Made by a program: the position numbers and the translations under genes. From positions 36,484,774-36,548,773 of the forward strand of contig OY294049.1 in assembly GCA_958510825.1 (NCBI GenBank): a stretch of DNA of 64,000 bases, written 5' to 3'. Numbering within the stretch: the stretch's first letter is position 1; each line of letters opens with the position of its first letter. Below, in pieces: positions 9,401 through 19,081 of the stretch. The DNA is from Brachypterus glaber (lineage: Eukaryota > Arthropoda > Insecta > Coleoptera > Kateretidae). The notes beneath the pieces were generated by a model that was not told the origin of the DNA, did not search any database, and saw nothing but the letters and a program-made list of their open reading frames with translations.

Positions 9401-11814
9401 TTTAAGTCAAACAATATCCTTACTGTTATAGGCCTATATGTATATGAGTCAGTTATGTTCTTAATTAAAAATAAAAATTTATTTGAATCAGTTAAAAGCA
9501 ACTCTACCAGAATACTGGACTATAATATACCAAAGCACAGATTAACAATTTATGAAAGGGGTTCCTTTTATTCATCAATACAATTTTTTAATAAATTACC
9601 CTCTGATTTAAAGAAAATAAAACATAACCAACGAATATTTAAAAAACAACTTTTTAAGTATGTATGCAGCGTCGAGCCATACACATTAAATGAGTTTTTT
9701 ACATACTAAGTTAAAAATGATAGTTGACCTCATTTGCGGTCTTTGAAGCTAGTGAGACGCCATTCTCTAAGTGCTACCTTTTGAAATGATCTCTACTACT
9801 GCTTTCAGATTATTTTAAAATATGACTACATTTCTCTAAATGTTCTTTTAAATGTGCTGTTGTATATTGTGTCAATGTCATGTTGTAACTGGATATTTCT
9901 TGGAAATTAAATTATTTATTTATTTATGTATGTAGGGTCACCATTTTCAAGAGCAATATCTGTCATTAATGAGAGCAAAACCGACGATTTATTATCTCAT
10001 TTTTAAGGACGCCTTGCTTATATTCTTCTTTCTTTTAGTTTATGGTATCAAAGATTTGTTTTGGTTGCCAATAGAGCAATACCAAAAAGATGGTAGAATT
10101 GTAAGGGGGCTACAAAGAGGCGCGAATAGTTTTACAACATCTACAGCTATGGCGGCTTTGGAATTAACTTCAAGAATAATACATTTGATACAGGTAATAG
10201 GTACATTCAATCATTTTTGTGGGGCCATGGTAAAAAATGCGTGGTCTTTCCATTTTGGCAAACTTCACACAACATTTTGTGTCATTTAATGTCATTATAC
10301 CGACTAGTTAATTCTATTTTGAGCCGCTGAATTCGAATCTGAGGTCGGAATTTGAAAGTTAGCTCCCATTTTTAACATAATCTCAAAAAACATACTTTTT
10401 GCAATGATATGATTTTTTGGGGTTATTTTGAAAATGGGAGCTAACTTTTAAATTCCGACCTCAGATTCGGATTCAGCGGCTCAAATTCCAACTTTTTTAA
10501 TTTTGTGTGGCTGTGTGTTATCGGTGCAACTAAAAGGCCGATCAAAAAAAGTTTTTTACAAAACATTTTTTATTTTTTTGAGGAAAGTTAAATAGCAGTA
10601 AAAAATATGTTTCTATTAAAAAAAAAACACAAAGTTAACCTTGAAATTACCTTAAAAACGTAAATATCCTTAAAAAAATACGTCGTTTTGTTTCCTCCAT
10701 TAAAATAATCAACTTTATTTCTAGATTTTTTTTCTAAAATGCATAGTATTCGAGATATTTAAAAGTTTCAGGTTAAAAAAAACACCCGGTATACAGGGGG
10801 GGCCTTATCAGTTTTTTGTCCCAAACTTTTTTGGAATATGATTCCTCAGGTCAAAATACATAAAAAAGGTACCCTTGTTGTAAGATAATTTCACGTATTT
10901 TTTCACTTTGAGCCCCACAAAAACGATGCCTATTGTTTTATAAATAAACTAACACTTCACAGAGCTATCAAAAAACAAGTAGTACCTGAATATTCAATAC
11001 AAAATATATTAAAATTATATGTATTAAAAAAGTTAAATAAAAATTAACTATGTTTTAAACGGATTTAATTGATGTTAGTATTAGGCTCTCTCCAAAAATG
11101 ATTTATTATGTGTGTAGATCACAGCAGAAACAGCATACGACATGCTGTCTCCTGGACCAAGCTTGAAGAGAATTGCAAAATCAAAAGGCAGAAGAAAGCG
11201 ATATAATCAACCACAAGATATCAGAGAGGGCGTTACCAATGCATATATGTTGGTAAAAGAGGTAAGCTTAAGGAAAATTATTTTTTTTTTACTTTTCTAG
11301 ACATTTAATGAGCAAAAAAAAATGATTTACGCAAATCGGTTCGTCAGTCTGTCCATAAAATTACGATAACTCAAGACTATAGACTTAAAATTTGGACCAT
11401 AAGTTTCCTACATAAAGTTCTCAGTTGGGATGGTTTTTGGTAAAAATCGGGGTGCGGCAAGTGGATAAAAAATATTTTGTTGATGTATTGGAAATATTGA
11501 CAAAAAAATTTTTGTAAACATTGCTTGTTTAGTTCCTTTTTGCAATTAAATTTTCTGTAGTGCTAAATCAATAATATTTTCAGGGAATTGGGGAAACAGC
11601 AGATAATATTGTGCAAGTGGCTTCTCATGAAAGGGAGCAAAAAGGCTACAGTGGAGCTGTGGGCGGAGTTTTGCGCCAAATCCCGCCCACAATCCTAAAA
11701 CCCATAATAATAGCTTCCGAAGCAACCAACAACGTCATTGGTGGAATGAGAAGCCAGCTGGAGCCTGATTCCAAAAGGGAATCAAGCCAAAAGTGGAGAT
11801 CCAACGATGAATAA
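256..11814 (+). CDS. ATG2: Autophagy-related protein 2 (ATG2), C-terminal half, 12 exons, 5' end outside window
   Basis: ATG2 is the rod-shaped lipid-transfer protein that bridges the ER and the growing phagophore together with WIPI/Atg18 and Atg9. Joined exons: 256-446, 666-853, 1978-2221, 3406-3706, 4865-5448, 5767-5934, 6669-6834, 7597-7813, 7975-8249, 10039-10193, 11118-11261, 11584-11814. All have GT/AG borders and compatible phases, giving about 953 residues up to the stop at 11812-11814. Recognisable ATG2 family blocks include TMRYTLCEMSIVW, RGGANRDHNVLMELQL, LESSQINKFLYQ, LPLRLNIDQDSL, FSPDVLIRLDYHGK, LLGGVGPMHSFIQL, LFWLPIEQY and GYSGAVGGVLRQIPPTILKP. Vertebrate ATG2A/B are about 1,900-2,100 residues, so roughly half is here; the missing chorein-N part must lie upstream. 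No in-frame stop interrupts the spliced frame, so the gene looks functional despite the LINE in its ninth listed intron. Confidence 0.95.
666..853 (+). CDS. ATG2: ATG2 exon 2 of window
   Basis: The acceptor is TTTGTAG and the donor is GTAAATT. The exon begins CVRVAIGINKATLN and ends DCAIDYR, with the Arg codon split 2/1 to the next exon. The segment SQIIDFFNV followed by LTELHLHLWDCAIDY resembles the mid-region of animal ATG2. Confidence 0.85.
1280..1864 (+). mobile_element. Non-autonomous TIR element (family 1), copy in ATG2 intron
   Basis: The left end TATACTCTGTCCAGTTATGC and the right end (read inward on the other strand, TATAGTCCGTCCAATTATGC) form a ~26-bp terminal inverted repeat with few mismatches. 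The same element lies inverted at 26855-27322. The TA at both edges suggests a Tc1/mariner-type target. It has no transposase. A 115-bp element is nested at 1414-1528. Confidence 0.7.
1414..1528. mobile_element. 115-bp palindromic mini-element nested in family 1
   Basis: Its ends GGCCTATCCAAAGACTCGCA and (reverse strand) GGCCTATCCAGAGGCTCGCA are inverted repeats that continue into CATAACAA..; the centre is short. Related copies occur at 27091-27205 and, outside family 1, at 36688-36834. Confidence 0.65.
1978..2221 (+). CDS. ATG2: ATG2 exon 3 of window
   Basis: The first base completes the split Arg codon and the frame then reads PLHLPLRTAVTLGNFSMS. It ends with Lys at 2219-2221 and the donor GTAATAATT. 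The block FIAEECGLYISDK is typical of ATG2. Confidence 0.88.
2268..3324. mobile_element. ~1.06-kb terminal-inverted-repeat element in ATG2 intron
   Basis: The left end ATCGATCGCGTAGAATGAAA and the right end (reverse strand ATCGATTGCGTAGAATGAAA) form a TIR that continues into AGCTCG. Similarity persists inward around the CTCCCC/GGGGAG motif near 2365 and 3230. A second inverted pair sits inside (about 2555-2680 versus 2690-2800). No transposase frame is seen. Confidence 0.65.
2555..2800. repeat. Inner foldback of the 1-kb intronic element
   Basis: Left-arm words such as CCACACCAAATACCTCGCAA and CTATTGCGTAAT recur inverted on the right as TTACAAGGTATTTGGGGTGG and ATTACGCAATAG, with a centre near 2685. 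The two arms differ by a few substitutions, so they would form an imperfect hairpin. Confidence 0.6.
3406..3706 (+). CDS. ATG2: ATG2 exon 4 of window
   Basis: The acceptor is TTTGTAG and the donor is GTATGTAT. It encodes KNGLNPHIDLRASNNILHIR, an ATG2-like CADS segment, then an acidic Ser/Gln-rich linker (about residues 40-100 of the exon) that would be poorly structured and is expected to vary between species. Confidence 0.85.
4865..5448 (+). CDS. ATG2: ATG2 exon 5 of window (longest)
   Basis: The acceptor GATTGCAG ends at 4864 and completes the split Glu codon; the donor is GTAGGTTTT. It encodes DDDFFIVGNEAGLGLFP (equivalent to the DEFCIL..PGLG block of animal ATG2), then PTPTMRYTLCEMSIVW and RGGANRDHNVLMELQLNK. 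Confidence 0.92.
5767..5934 (+). CDS. ATG2: ATG2 exon 6 of window
   Basis: The exon is 168 bp, phase 0 at both sides. It encodes VRFQHELYPE and EIRDRLESSQINKFLYQ, among the best conserved stretches of the family. The next intron (5935-6668) carries the 21-bp satellite. Confidence 0.93.
6026..6545. repeat. 21-bp minisatellite, about 25 units, in ATG2 intron
   Basis: The unit is approximately CATAACAAAATGTAATTTTG plus T, repeated about 25 times with point changes and a few 20-bp units. Because 21 is a multiple of three, long open frames appear on both strands (KCNFVIT-type and MTKLHFV-type repeats), but they lie in an intron and show no other coding sign. Confidence 0.9.
6669..6834 (+). CDS. 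ATG2: ATG2 exon 7 of window
   Basis: The acceptor is ATTTTTAG and the donor is GTATGTTT. It encodes IVIKALHIRPDQKLK and LLPLRLNIDQDSLLF, the conserved IDQD block. It leaves in phase 1, matching the next exon. Confidence 0.93.
6852..7574 (+). repeat. 700-bp repeat family 2, copy 1 (ATG2 intron)
   Basis: It starts with a hairpin whose 10-bp arms are CATCGGCACT and AGTGCCGATG around a short loop, and ends near GCAACGTTTCATCTAGTTTT. It contains a (CTGT)n run near 7005-7030. Two further copies lie inverted at 52881-53565 and 59440-60067. The motif ATCGGCACT also recurs near the far end in the opposite sense, so the element has short terminal inverted repeats. No ORF is recognised. Confidence 0.7.
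7597..7813 (+). CDS. ATG2: ATG2 exon 8 of window
   Basis: The acceptor is ATTTTTAG and the donor is GTAAGATT. It mostly encodes a low-complexity acidic linker with runs of Glu, Asn and Gln and ends DAPVYFR, the YFR that leads into the ATG_C domain in other animals. Confidence 0.85.
7975..8249 (+). CDS. ATG2: ATG2 exon 9 of window (ATG_C domain)
   Basis: The acceptor is TTTTTTTTCAG and the donor is the strong GTAAGTATG at 8250. The exon encodes most of the conserved C-terminal ATG_C domain: FSPDVLIRLDYHGKRV, GLLMGLGQLNCSELRLRR, RHGLLGFDKL, KKNQLPSLLGGVGPMHSF. The open frame runs on without a stop through the donor into the LINE in the next intron, but conservation stops exactly at the donor and resumes at 10039. 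Confidence 0.95.
8272..9709 (+). CDS. Reverse transcriptase of truncated non-LTR retrotransposon
   Basis: About 478 codons without a stop encode the RT domain and C-terminal part of a LINE ORF2. In order: APVYKRGDPTMIQNYRPISL (palm start), AIFLDLTKAFDCLDHDIL (first catalytic Asp), VGVPQGSILGPLLFVIFLND, the FADD box in LVSFADDSNYLVKS, then LLLNEDKTNFMCF and KFLGLHIDANLSW (thumb), and a C-terminal FFNKLPSDLKKI motif common in arthropod CR1/Jockey-like elements. There is no own start codon near the 5' edge; the frame is continuous with ATG2 exon 9 upstream. Catalytic residues look intact, suggesting a fairly young copy. Confidence 0.9.
8272..9940 (+). mobile_element. 5'-truncated LINE (CR1/Jockey-like) inside ATG2 intron
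   Basis: A non-LTR retrotransposon fragment begins just after the ATG2 donor and ends in an (ATTT)n tail at about 9910-9936. Both sides show TATGTATGTA-like sequence (8253-8272 and 9935-9946), consistent with a short target-site duplication, though the simple repeat makes the exact border ambiguous. It lacks the endonuclease and ORF1 regions, so it is dead on arrival as an autonomous element. Confidence 0.85.
10039..10193 (+). CDS. ATG2: ATG2 exon 10 of window
   Basis: The acceptor CTTTCTTTTAG ends at 10038. The first two bases complete a Phe codon, giving QLFYGIKDLFWLPIEQYQKD across the junction, which matches the family. It ends at SRIIHLIQ with the donor GTAATAGG. Confidence 0.93.
10321..10482. 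repeat. Foldback with ~55-bp arms in ATG2 intron
   Basis: The left arm GAGCCGCTGAATTCGAATCT onward returns inverted in the right arm ending CAGATTCGGATTCAGCGGCT. The arms are separated by about 55 bp. No protein is encoded. It lies in the intron 10194-11117. Confidence 0.75.
11118..11261 (+). CDS. ATG2: ATG2 exon 11 of window
   Basis: The exon is 144 bp, phase 0 on both sides. It encodes ITAETAYDMLSPGPSLKR then DIREGVTNAYMLVKE, collinear with the TAETVYDILSP..DLREGV region of animal ATG2. Confidence 0.94.
11584..11814 (+). CDS. ATG2: ATG2 terminal exon
   Basis: The acceptor is TTTTCAG. It encodes GIGETADNIVQVASHEREQ, GYSGAVGGVLRQIPPTIL and a C-terminus near QKWRSNDE before the stop TAA. AATATAAA at about 11906 and AATAAA at 11942-11947 are the likely poly(A) signals. 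Confidence 0.95.
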   Translation, partial: GIGETADNIVQVASHEREQKGYSGAVGGVLRQIPPTILKPIIIASEATNNVIGGMRSQLEPDSKRESSQKWRSNDE

Positions 11815-12137
11815 CTTTTTAACCCTTGTGATAAATCAGACTGTTTTGTGATTTTTTTTAAATTTATATATACATTTAATATATTATCGATATAAGACTA
11901 TTTCTAATATAAAGCAAACCCTTGGTTAATTTTATTTATGCAATAAACGGTTTTATTTGTTCAAATGTTTCGTTAAAATAAAGCATATATTTATTTTGAA
12001 TTATTTTATAGAAAAAATAAAATATTTAATCATATCATGTCTTTTTATAGTACCTACAAAAACAAATATAGTGTTTCTAGAGGTAATTTTGCCGCTGATT
12101 CATTCTGATAATGCTTAATTTGTATCCCTAACTTTTC

Positions 12138-12204
<67 letters not shown>

Positions 12205-13858
12205 TGCCATTTTTTTAGAGGGGTTTATTTAAGATTTTTAAAAGGGTTCATAGGTATGTTATTTTATAAATTAATTTTAAAAAATAACGGTGCTTTTTAA
12301 CACGCAGTGTTTCCAAAAAACCTCGTACCTCTGTTTACGACACTTGGTGCATAATAAAAATGTTTGCTATAGCAACTTGCTAGATTAGAAATACCTATTT
12401 TTAGCAAAATATAAATAAGGGTCCGTAAATCAGTTCAAATCCCAAGAAAATTGGAAAAATCGATGACCCGGAATAGCCAAAATAGCTGTCGGGGCCCGTT
12501 TAGCAGTGGGCCTGGACGAAATTGGCCTTATAGCCGATCCGCTACTGATTTATAGGGAACAGTTTATCCAAAATTTAATTTGGGGTATCTCAAAAAGGTT
12601 AGACAGATAATACCAACTTAAATTATTACTGTTTCGGAAGTTTTTTTTTAGAAATATAAGGTGGCTGCACTGTTTGTTGTTGACATTTTGTCACGTGGGT
12701 GTTCTCATGTCAAAGCCGGTTTGAACCTGTTTGAGCTTTCTTAAGTTATTGTTTAATTTTTGAATATATTTCGACATAAATTCTACGCTATTACCTGTGT
12801 CTAATAGTATGATTGTCATAAATTGTGTGAAAAAGCCTGATATACTGTTTTAAATGTTAACAAATGTGTTGTGCTGTTAAAACTTTGGTTCTGTGGCTAG
12901 GAGGAGGAATGAAAAGTATAGCTATTTAAGGTAAGAAATATAAAAGTTTTTGTTTCAATGGAATATTGCATTTCATATTTAACTGTTGATATATAAATAG
13001 TATACTTTTGATTTAAACTTTTGAAGGTTATGTAATGTTTTTTGAAAAGTATCTTCAAAATAAATTAGTCAATAATATTGACTCAATATAAATATAGATG
13101 AGATGCTTGTGTGTTTTAGTTTTATCGACATAAATTGTGTATTATCAATTTAAGCCGACAAACATTCAATAAGAAATATTCACGGTTCTATACAGGGCAT
13201 AAACTACAAATAAATACAGGGTTGCTCCATCCAGCGGCGGTTATTTGAGAACCGCCGATAGACGGTAGCAGCAAGGCTGGGTGAGGGAACCTGGTTTTAT
13301 AGTTAAAATTAATTTGTTTAAAAACTTCGGACTGTTTTCTTTCGCTTTATTTTCCATTGACATTGGCCGCCAATGATTGGCGTAATGCGGGTGCTACCCT
13401 CCTTTTTCCAGGTGCGTTACGTATAACTTAAACGACCCCTATTCTTCAAAAATCCACAACAGAAACTATCTATTGCTCTTTGATCCACAATGAGCTTTTA
13501 AAAGAAACTTGGCAACGAAAGCTTTCTGTTATTAATACAGAAAGTACCACCTAGATGGAGCCATGGTTAACTAAAAATACAAAATACGATTCACAAGTGT
13601 TTTTAAATTACCCTAGGGATGATTTATTGTTATGAAGGCTTCATAATGAAGCCAATAATATTCAGAAGGGCACTTCATAACCCTGAAGCCTGTATTTACA
13701 GAGATTTAATGACAAATTATTGTTTGATTCGAATTGATTTTTTAGATTTTTTGATGTTTTCCCGTTTAAAATATTTTACGGATTTTTTTAAACATATTTT
13801 TACTTTCTAGAAACGTAGATAATTCTCGACGTTTTATAAGCGAGAAAGATGATTTCTG
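11815..13858. other. ATG2 3' UTR and intergenic DNA
   Basis: The first ~130 bp are the ATG2 3' UTR with poly(A) signals. The rest is AT-rich and holds a TA microsatellite (12143-12196) and short GC-richer patches near 12480-12560 and 13230-13290 (a small hairpin GCGGCGGTT/AACCGCCG). I see no supported gene. Confidence 0.6.
12143..12196. repeat. (TA)n microsatellite
   Basis: About 27 uninterrupted TA dinucleotides, the longest pure dinucleotide run of the left half of the window. Confidence 0.95.
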
Positions 13859-14642
13859 TTTGTTTTGTTGTCAGAAAATGTCATTGTAATTTTAATACTA
13901 AATTTTATTTGTAAATACATATTTGTGATTTATATCGCCACCATTTGTATTTAATACTTTACTTGTGATAATAAATAAATATACAATATGTTATCATACT
14001 ACCACATTACAACGTGCTGGTACATTTGGATCCCAACGCAACATGTGTTTATTAATACTAGCATGTTATAGTAAAAATTACTGTAACATTTGGTAAAGCA
14101 TATCACACTTATAGTATGGTATACTGTGAGCTGTTGTTAAGTTGTATTACTGATATAGTTTAAAGTATGTTACAGTATTCAGAAAAATTAACAATCGGTA
14201 AATAATACCAAAATTTTGATTAGTAATAATATAAAGATTGCAACTACACACAATTACACACTAACATAATAATCGATCCTTTTTTTTTACTTTCCTCTGT
14301 ATTATTACTAATCAAAATTTTGGTATTATTTACCGATTGTTATTTTACTAAATACTGTAACATACTTTAAACTAGATCAATAACACAACAACTACAAGTT
14401 AAAGTATACCAAACTATAACTGTGATATAATTTACCAAATGTTACAGTATTGATAAACACATGTTGAGTGGGGATCCAAATGTACCTGCACGCTCTCTAT
14501 GTTAGTATAACAACATATTGTATACAATACACACATTGAAGTATTTAATACCACAAGTAATGTATTAAATACCAATGGTGGCGATATAAATAAAAAATAT
14601 GTATTAACAAATAACATTTAGTATTAAAAAGACAACAAAAAC
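13859..14642. mobile_element. ~780-bp foldback element
   Basis: Two arms of roughly 350 bp are inverted relative to one another. The left contains ATATCGCCACCATTTG, ATTTGGATCCC and AACAATCGGTAAATAATACC; the right contains the complements (CAATGGTGGCGATAT, GGGGATCCAAAT, GGTATTATTTACCGATTGTT). The outer ends TGTTTTGTTGTC and GACAACAAAAAC match. Arm differences of several percent suggest an old insertion. No ORF is recognised. Confidence 0.75.
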
Positions 14643-17384
14643 GTGTAGGTCGGTCTATCTGTGACCGCGATAACTCGAAACCCCTTTGAGATATAGACTT
14701 CTAATTTGGAACCCAGGTTGCTCATCCAAAGTTCTCTGATGGGATTGTATTTGATAAAAATTGGGGTGGGTAAAAAACTATTTTTAACGTTTCGTTTTTC
14801 GATAAACTACTTTTTAATTTTTTTTATAGAAGGGACAGTATTCTTTTGGCAGTATTTTAATGCACAGTGTGTTTTAAATTTTACGGCCGTACGGGTGTTT
14901 TTCTCCGAAACAATCGCACAAAGACTAGTTTTAAAACGATTAAATTGTTACATAGTCACAAATCTGTCTTCTACGGGGTCGTAAAGTATTAGGACGGTCC
15001 AAAGCCCATAGGGTATAGGGCGGTCCTATTGTTATTATAGCCATGCACCACGTAACGGGCTTCAAGGACAAACAGCAAAGGTTCGCGATAAATAGTTTTT
15101 TCCGAGAATCAGAGGGAAAGTTAAGTACCCATTTTTGGATAAATATTTGGTAGCCAAGTTCAGTAGCGTAACTTAATTAAAATTAGCGCCCCCGCACCGT
15201 CGATTTTTACTATTTAGTGACCTCGGAGAAAAAAAGGTATTCTTCAAGGCGAAAAAAAGACTTTTATAGATTTTTATGTAGGTATTTATCTGTTTTAGGG
15301 TCTGTAAATTTCAAAAAACCTATTTTTCGATGTCCGTCCCTCCGTCGTTCCGTCCATCTAGACCATTTGACAGACCAAAACCAAACTTTAAGGTTTTTAG
15401 AGGGTTTCTCGGGGGTCTTAAAACTAATTAGTTTCTTTCTACTGTCTCAAATAAGGGTATTTTTCTTTAAAAAAAACGAAAAATATATTTATGGTTTATT
15501 TTAAATATTAAATTTACAATAATTTCTAAGTATTAAATAAATTTCTACAGGAAATAAATGTTATAACCTTTTAATTAATCTGGTTTTTCGGTTAAAACAC
15601 CTTAGAATTCAATACATCATATCTAGCTCCGCAGGCGAAATTTTTCTCCTGCAGTGCTAAATACTATTGAACATTAAAAAAAAATGGTGATGAAGTTTAA
15701 TCTGTTCAACATATTACCCACCCTCACTAAGTAAAAAGGGTGGATTTGCCAATTTGGCAAAAACTTTTTTAGATACTGTTGTAAAGCCAAGTAGGCTTGC
15801 CCCCATATCAAAAATCCTGCAGGCCCCCTGCCCCGTGCGACTACGTGCCCTTATTGACGCCACTGGCCACTCGAAAAGAGCGGATACAGTGTATCACCAA
15901 TGGTGATTCACCAGAAACGGGCTGAACCGGTGGACCGCGGGGTTTTAATCAGTGGCGTAACTCTAAATTGGGGGCCTCTTATTTTTGGGGCGGGCTCTTT
16001 ATCAGCAAAAAAAAAACACGATTAAAACAGAATATGTATAAAAATACATATACATATAAATACATATATAAAAATAAAATGTTAATTAACGCCCGTGCGC
16101 GGTAGGTGATTTTTTTCACAAAATTGTGCTTAATATTTAACGAGGCGCATGTCACAGGGGCGGTATTTCGTCCCTTCGGGAGGCGATACCTATCTAATTG
16201 CTATAGCGTTGTTTGAATAACATATTTTTGTGTCTAAAAGTTTGGGACAAAAAACTGATAAGGCCCCCCCGTTTGTCTTGGTTAAAATAAGTACATGAAA
16301 ATAACATACGAAGATGACCCTTATTAAGTTAAGTTCACGTGCAAAACCTCGTTGCTATATCTCAAAGGGTTCCTGAGTTATTAAATAAACACCGAATTTT
16401 TTAGCCACATTCAAAGGGGCGTAGCTCCCTTACGAAGCATTTTTAGAAATATGTTTATAAAACTTTTTGTCATATTTTCTGATGTAGAAAAAAATTTCGG
16501 ACCCTATTTTAAATACACCGTGATTATTAAAAAACAGATATATTTAAAAGTAATTAAATAACTATTAGTCCATTAAACTTTAAATAAGTAAATAATACCG
16601 AATTACGTTTTCTAGGAAAAATATTAAATATTTTGTAATGATTAACACCGTGCTAATAGTACCTACGTACCATACTGAAAATTGTCAAAACAGATTAAAA
16701 TTAAATCTTTATCTTCGACCAAGTAACCTACGGAAAGCTTTCCGTAGGTAGGTATACCCATAGGTACGCGTTTTACCATTGCAACTATGCTTTTTTACTC
16801 TCGTAGGTAAAATGGGCAAACCCCTCGTGAGACCTCGGTTATGTCGATTTTAATTTTTAATTCTGCATATTGACAGGGATAAAAATAAATAAAAATATAG
16901 TAAAATATAAAAAAAAAAATAAATTCATTATGAAAGCGATTTCATCCAGCTACAGTACCCCCATATTAATGTGGAGTATTAAGTGTAGAATAAAATTCAT
17001 AAAAAGGAGGAAATACATTTTGGGGCAAAACCCTCGGACATGTCAATTTTTATTTTTGATGCTGTCTCTTATTGAGCGAGTTTACATCGGAAAGAGTATT
17101 TTACTCCTCGGACTAAAATTATTTGCAATGGTTTACAACAAATATTTAAATCCGCCCATTTGATGGGACCAGTAACGCCGGCGTTGTCTTGCCGCTACAA
17201 TTTGGGGGGGGGGCATAAACAAAAAAATTGTAAATAAAGATCGCGATTTTCCCAACTTTTTGCCCAAGGCTAAATAAGTGTCCAATTTAAAAAGCAATTC
17301 GTTTTTTTCCGCGGTCCAAACCGCAGATGAGCGACAGATAGCATTAAAATTCCCTAAAACGTAAGAATAATAGTTATTTATATA
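14643..17384. other. Intergenic repeat fragments, no gene seen
   Basis: This stretch has scattered fragments. One at about 16236-16520 is shared with 35090-35530 and 50230-50500 (contains AAAACTGATAAGGCCCCCC and TAGCTCCCTTACGA). A short perfect palindrome TACGGAAAGCTTTCCGTA lies at about 16731-16748. Several open frames of 60-140 codons have no recognisable domain and biased low-complexity composition. Confidence 0.5.
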
Positions 17385-17391
17385 CCAAGGG

Positions 17392-17495
17392 ACTAAATTG
17401 GCTGTTTTAGTCCCGCTGCATGAGTGTTTCCTGGGCGAGCGTAGCGAGCGAGGGAAACAGAAATGCAAGGGACTAAAACAGCCACGTTTAGTCCT
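17392..17495. repeat. Strong ~100-nt hairpin
   Basis: GGGACTAAATTGGCTGTTTT and its near-complement AAAACAGCCACGTTTAGTCC flank a second paired segment (GTTTCC/GGAAAC) and an apical GCGAGCGTAGCGAGCGAG region. The arms sit end to end with only a small loop, so the RNA or single strand would fold very stably. Confidence 0.65.
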
Positions 17496-17699
17496 GAGAT
17501 ATACTATTTTTTGCACAACCAAACATAATTTAGGTGGGTAGATAAAATTAAAATTAAAAACCATGCGTCTAAAATCGGGTGTTTTATTTTCGTTTATTTA
17601 ATCAAGATGCCTGTGAATTTCGAATAGTCAGTTTCACGGCTATCGCGATTCCAATTGTTTTTTAATATGGTTGACACAAACATCAGTTCGAAAAAATGG

Positions 17700-17995
17700 A
17701 CTCACAAATAAAAAAAAAGTTGTCTGTGGGTTGAGACCCACCTATTTTTATGTATTTTGGGATGCTGAACACGAATCTGTCATAAAAAAGGCATTTTATG
17801 GGATTATTTTTTTGCTACACTGAAATAATATGAGATTTTTACTAATGTTAACAATTTTTTCAGTGTAGCAAAAAAAATGAGCCTATGAAATGCCTTTTTA
17901 TGGCAGATTCGTGTTCAGCATCCCAAAATACATAAGAATAGGTGGGTCTCAACCCCAGCACAGACAACTGTTTTTGTTTTGTTGGCCTGTGTAAT
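17700..17995. mobile_element. Foldback element family 3, short copy
   Basis: The arms share GTTGTCTGTG, ATTTTGGGATGCTGAACACG and TTTGCTACACTGAA, each inverted on the other side; the right edge is GGCCTGTGTAAT. The same family in a doubled arrangement is at 53969-54466. Confidence 0.7.
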
Positions 17996-17999
17996 TGAC

Positions 18000-18953
18000 G
18001 CAGTCGATAAAAAAGAAAACTAATTCAACGACTCGCCTTTCCCGTGATACACTACTTTTTTGAAGTACGTAAAGCATGGGCCGTGTTACTACTTGTTGTG
18101 AATATACTTGGTCCAAGACTAAGATTTTCTCTAAGTCATATTTTGCGCTCGTGATACAAACAACGTTTTTTCTACCATCTAAAATAAATAAATTTCAGGC
18201 AGAAAATTTATAACCCTACAAGGTCGCCGCACAATTTTTTGCAAATCTGGTGGTTTAGAAGAAAAACCCTCATCACTGTAACTCCCATAATTCCTTCATA
18301 ACAACAAATATTTAACACATAAATATTTAGCACACGAAATTAAGATTTGATAAAAGATAAATAATAATATTATATGAAAAAATGGCAGAATACAACATCT
18401 CGTAGCATATACTTGACATTGTCAAGCTGACAGTTGTTTTACGATTGACTTGCCGGTTGCCTACACTCTAGCGCGCAAAATTCAATTTTGCGCTTGTTGT
18501 CATGGTAACGAACAGAAAAGTAAAATGCTAAGAAATAGGTTATTTTTTGGTCAGAAAACTTCAACTGTTTTTGTAGAAATTTTAACTTTTCTATTAGATC
18601 GTAGAAAAAAGTAATTTCTAGGTTTTTTTCATTAGCATTATAATATTATATTATTAGTATTATAATTATTTGCCACCCTGTAAAATCGCACACTGTGTAT
18701 ACGATCCTATAGGTTCGTCGGTCTTTCCAGGCTGTTTACTTCAATGCGCTGCGGGTAGGTAGTTGCGAACTTTGTCCCCTCGCCCCCTTCGACCCACAGC
18801 CATCAAGCCGTTGGGGACCGCGGACCGCGACCTACAGCCCTCCTAGGCAGCTCTCACACAAGCCGCCTGTCCACCCCACATTCGACAGCCCGCTTCACAC
18901 AGCTCAACCTCGCAAAGAGGAAATTGCGATAAGGCATCGTGAAAATGGTACTA
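18000..18953. other. Intergenic, with GC-rich block
   Basis: AT-rich DNA is followed by a GC-rich, CpG-containing block at about 18700-18930 that stands out from its surroundings. It has no long open frame and no repeat partner that I can find in the window. It may be a regulatory island or an old GC-rich repeat. Confidence 0.4.
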
Positions 18954-19026
18954 CAGTGCAACCTCGATAATCCGGACTAATAAAAACCGCGCTGATCCGG
19001 ATTAGTCAATAATCCGGATTACTGAA
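18954..19026 (+). mobile_element. Orphan Tigger/pogo-like terminus
   Basis: The sequence begins CAGTGCAACCTCGATAATCC preceded by TA, which matches the usual TIR style of Tigger/pogo elements, and repeats TAATCCGGA twice more within 70 bp. No opposite terminus is found nearby; the AGCT-rich satellite begins soon after, so only one end survives. Confidence 0.6.
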
Positions 19027-19081
19027 GCTGGATAGTTTTTGTATTGAAAATAGTACATAATATTAATATATATTTCGAGTT

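Noticed and set aside
17133..17564. 143-codon minus-strand frame
   Set aside because: It crosses the strong hairpin at 17392-17495, has no recognisable domain, and its composition follows the local repeat content.
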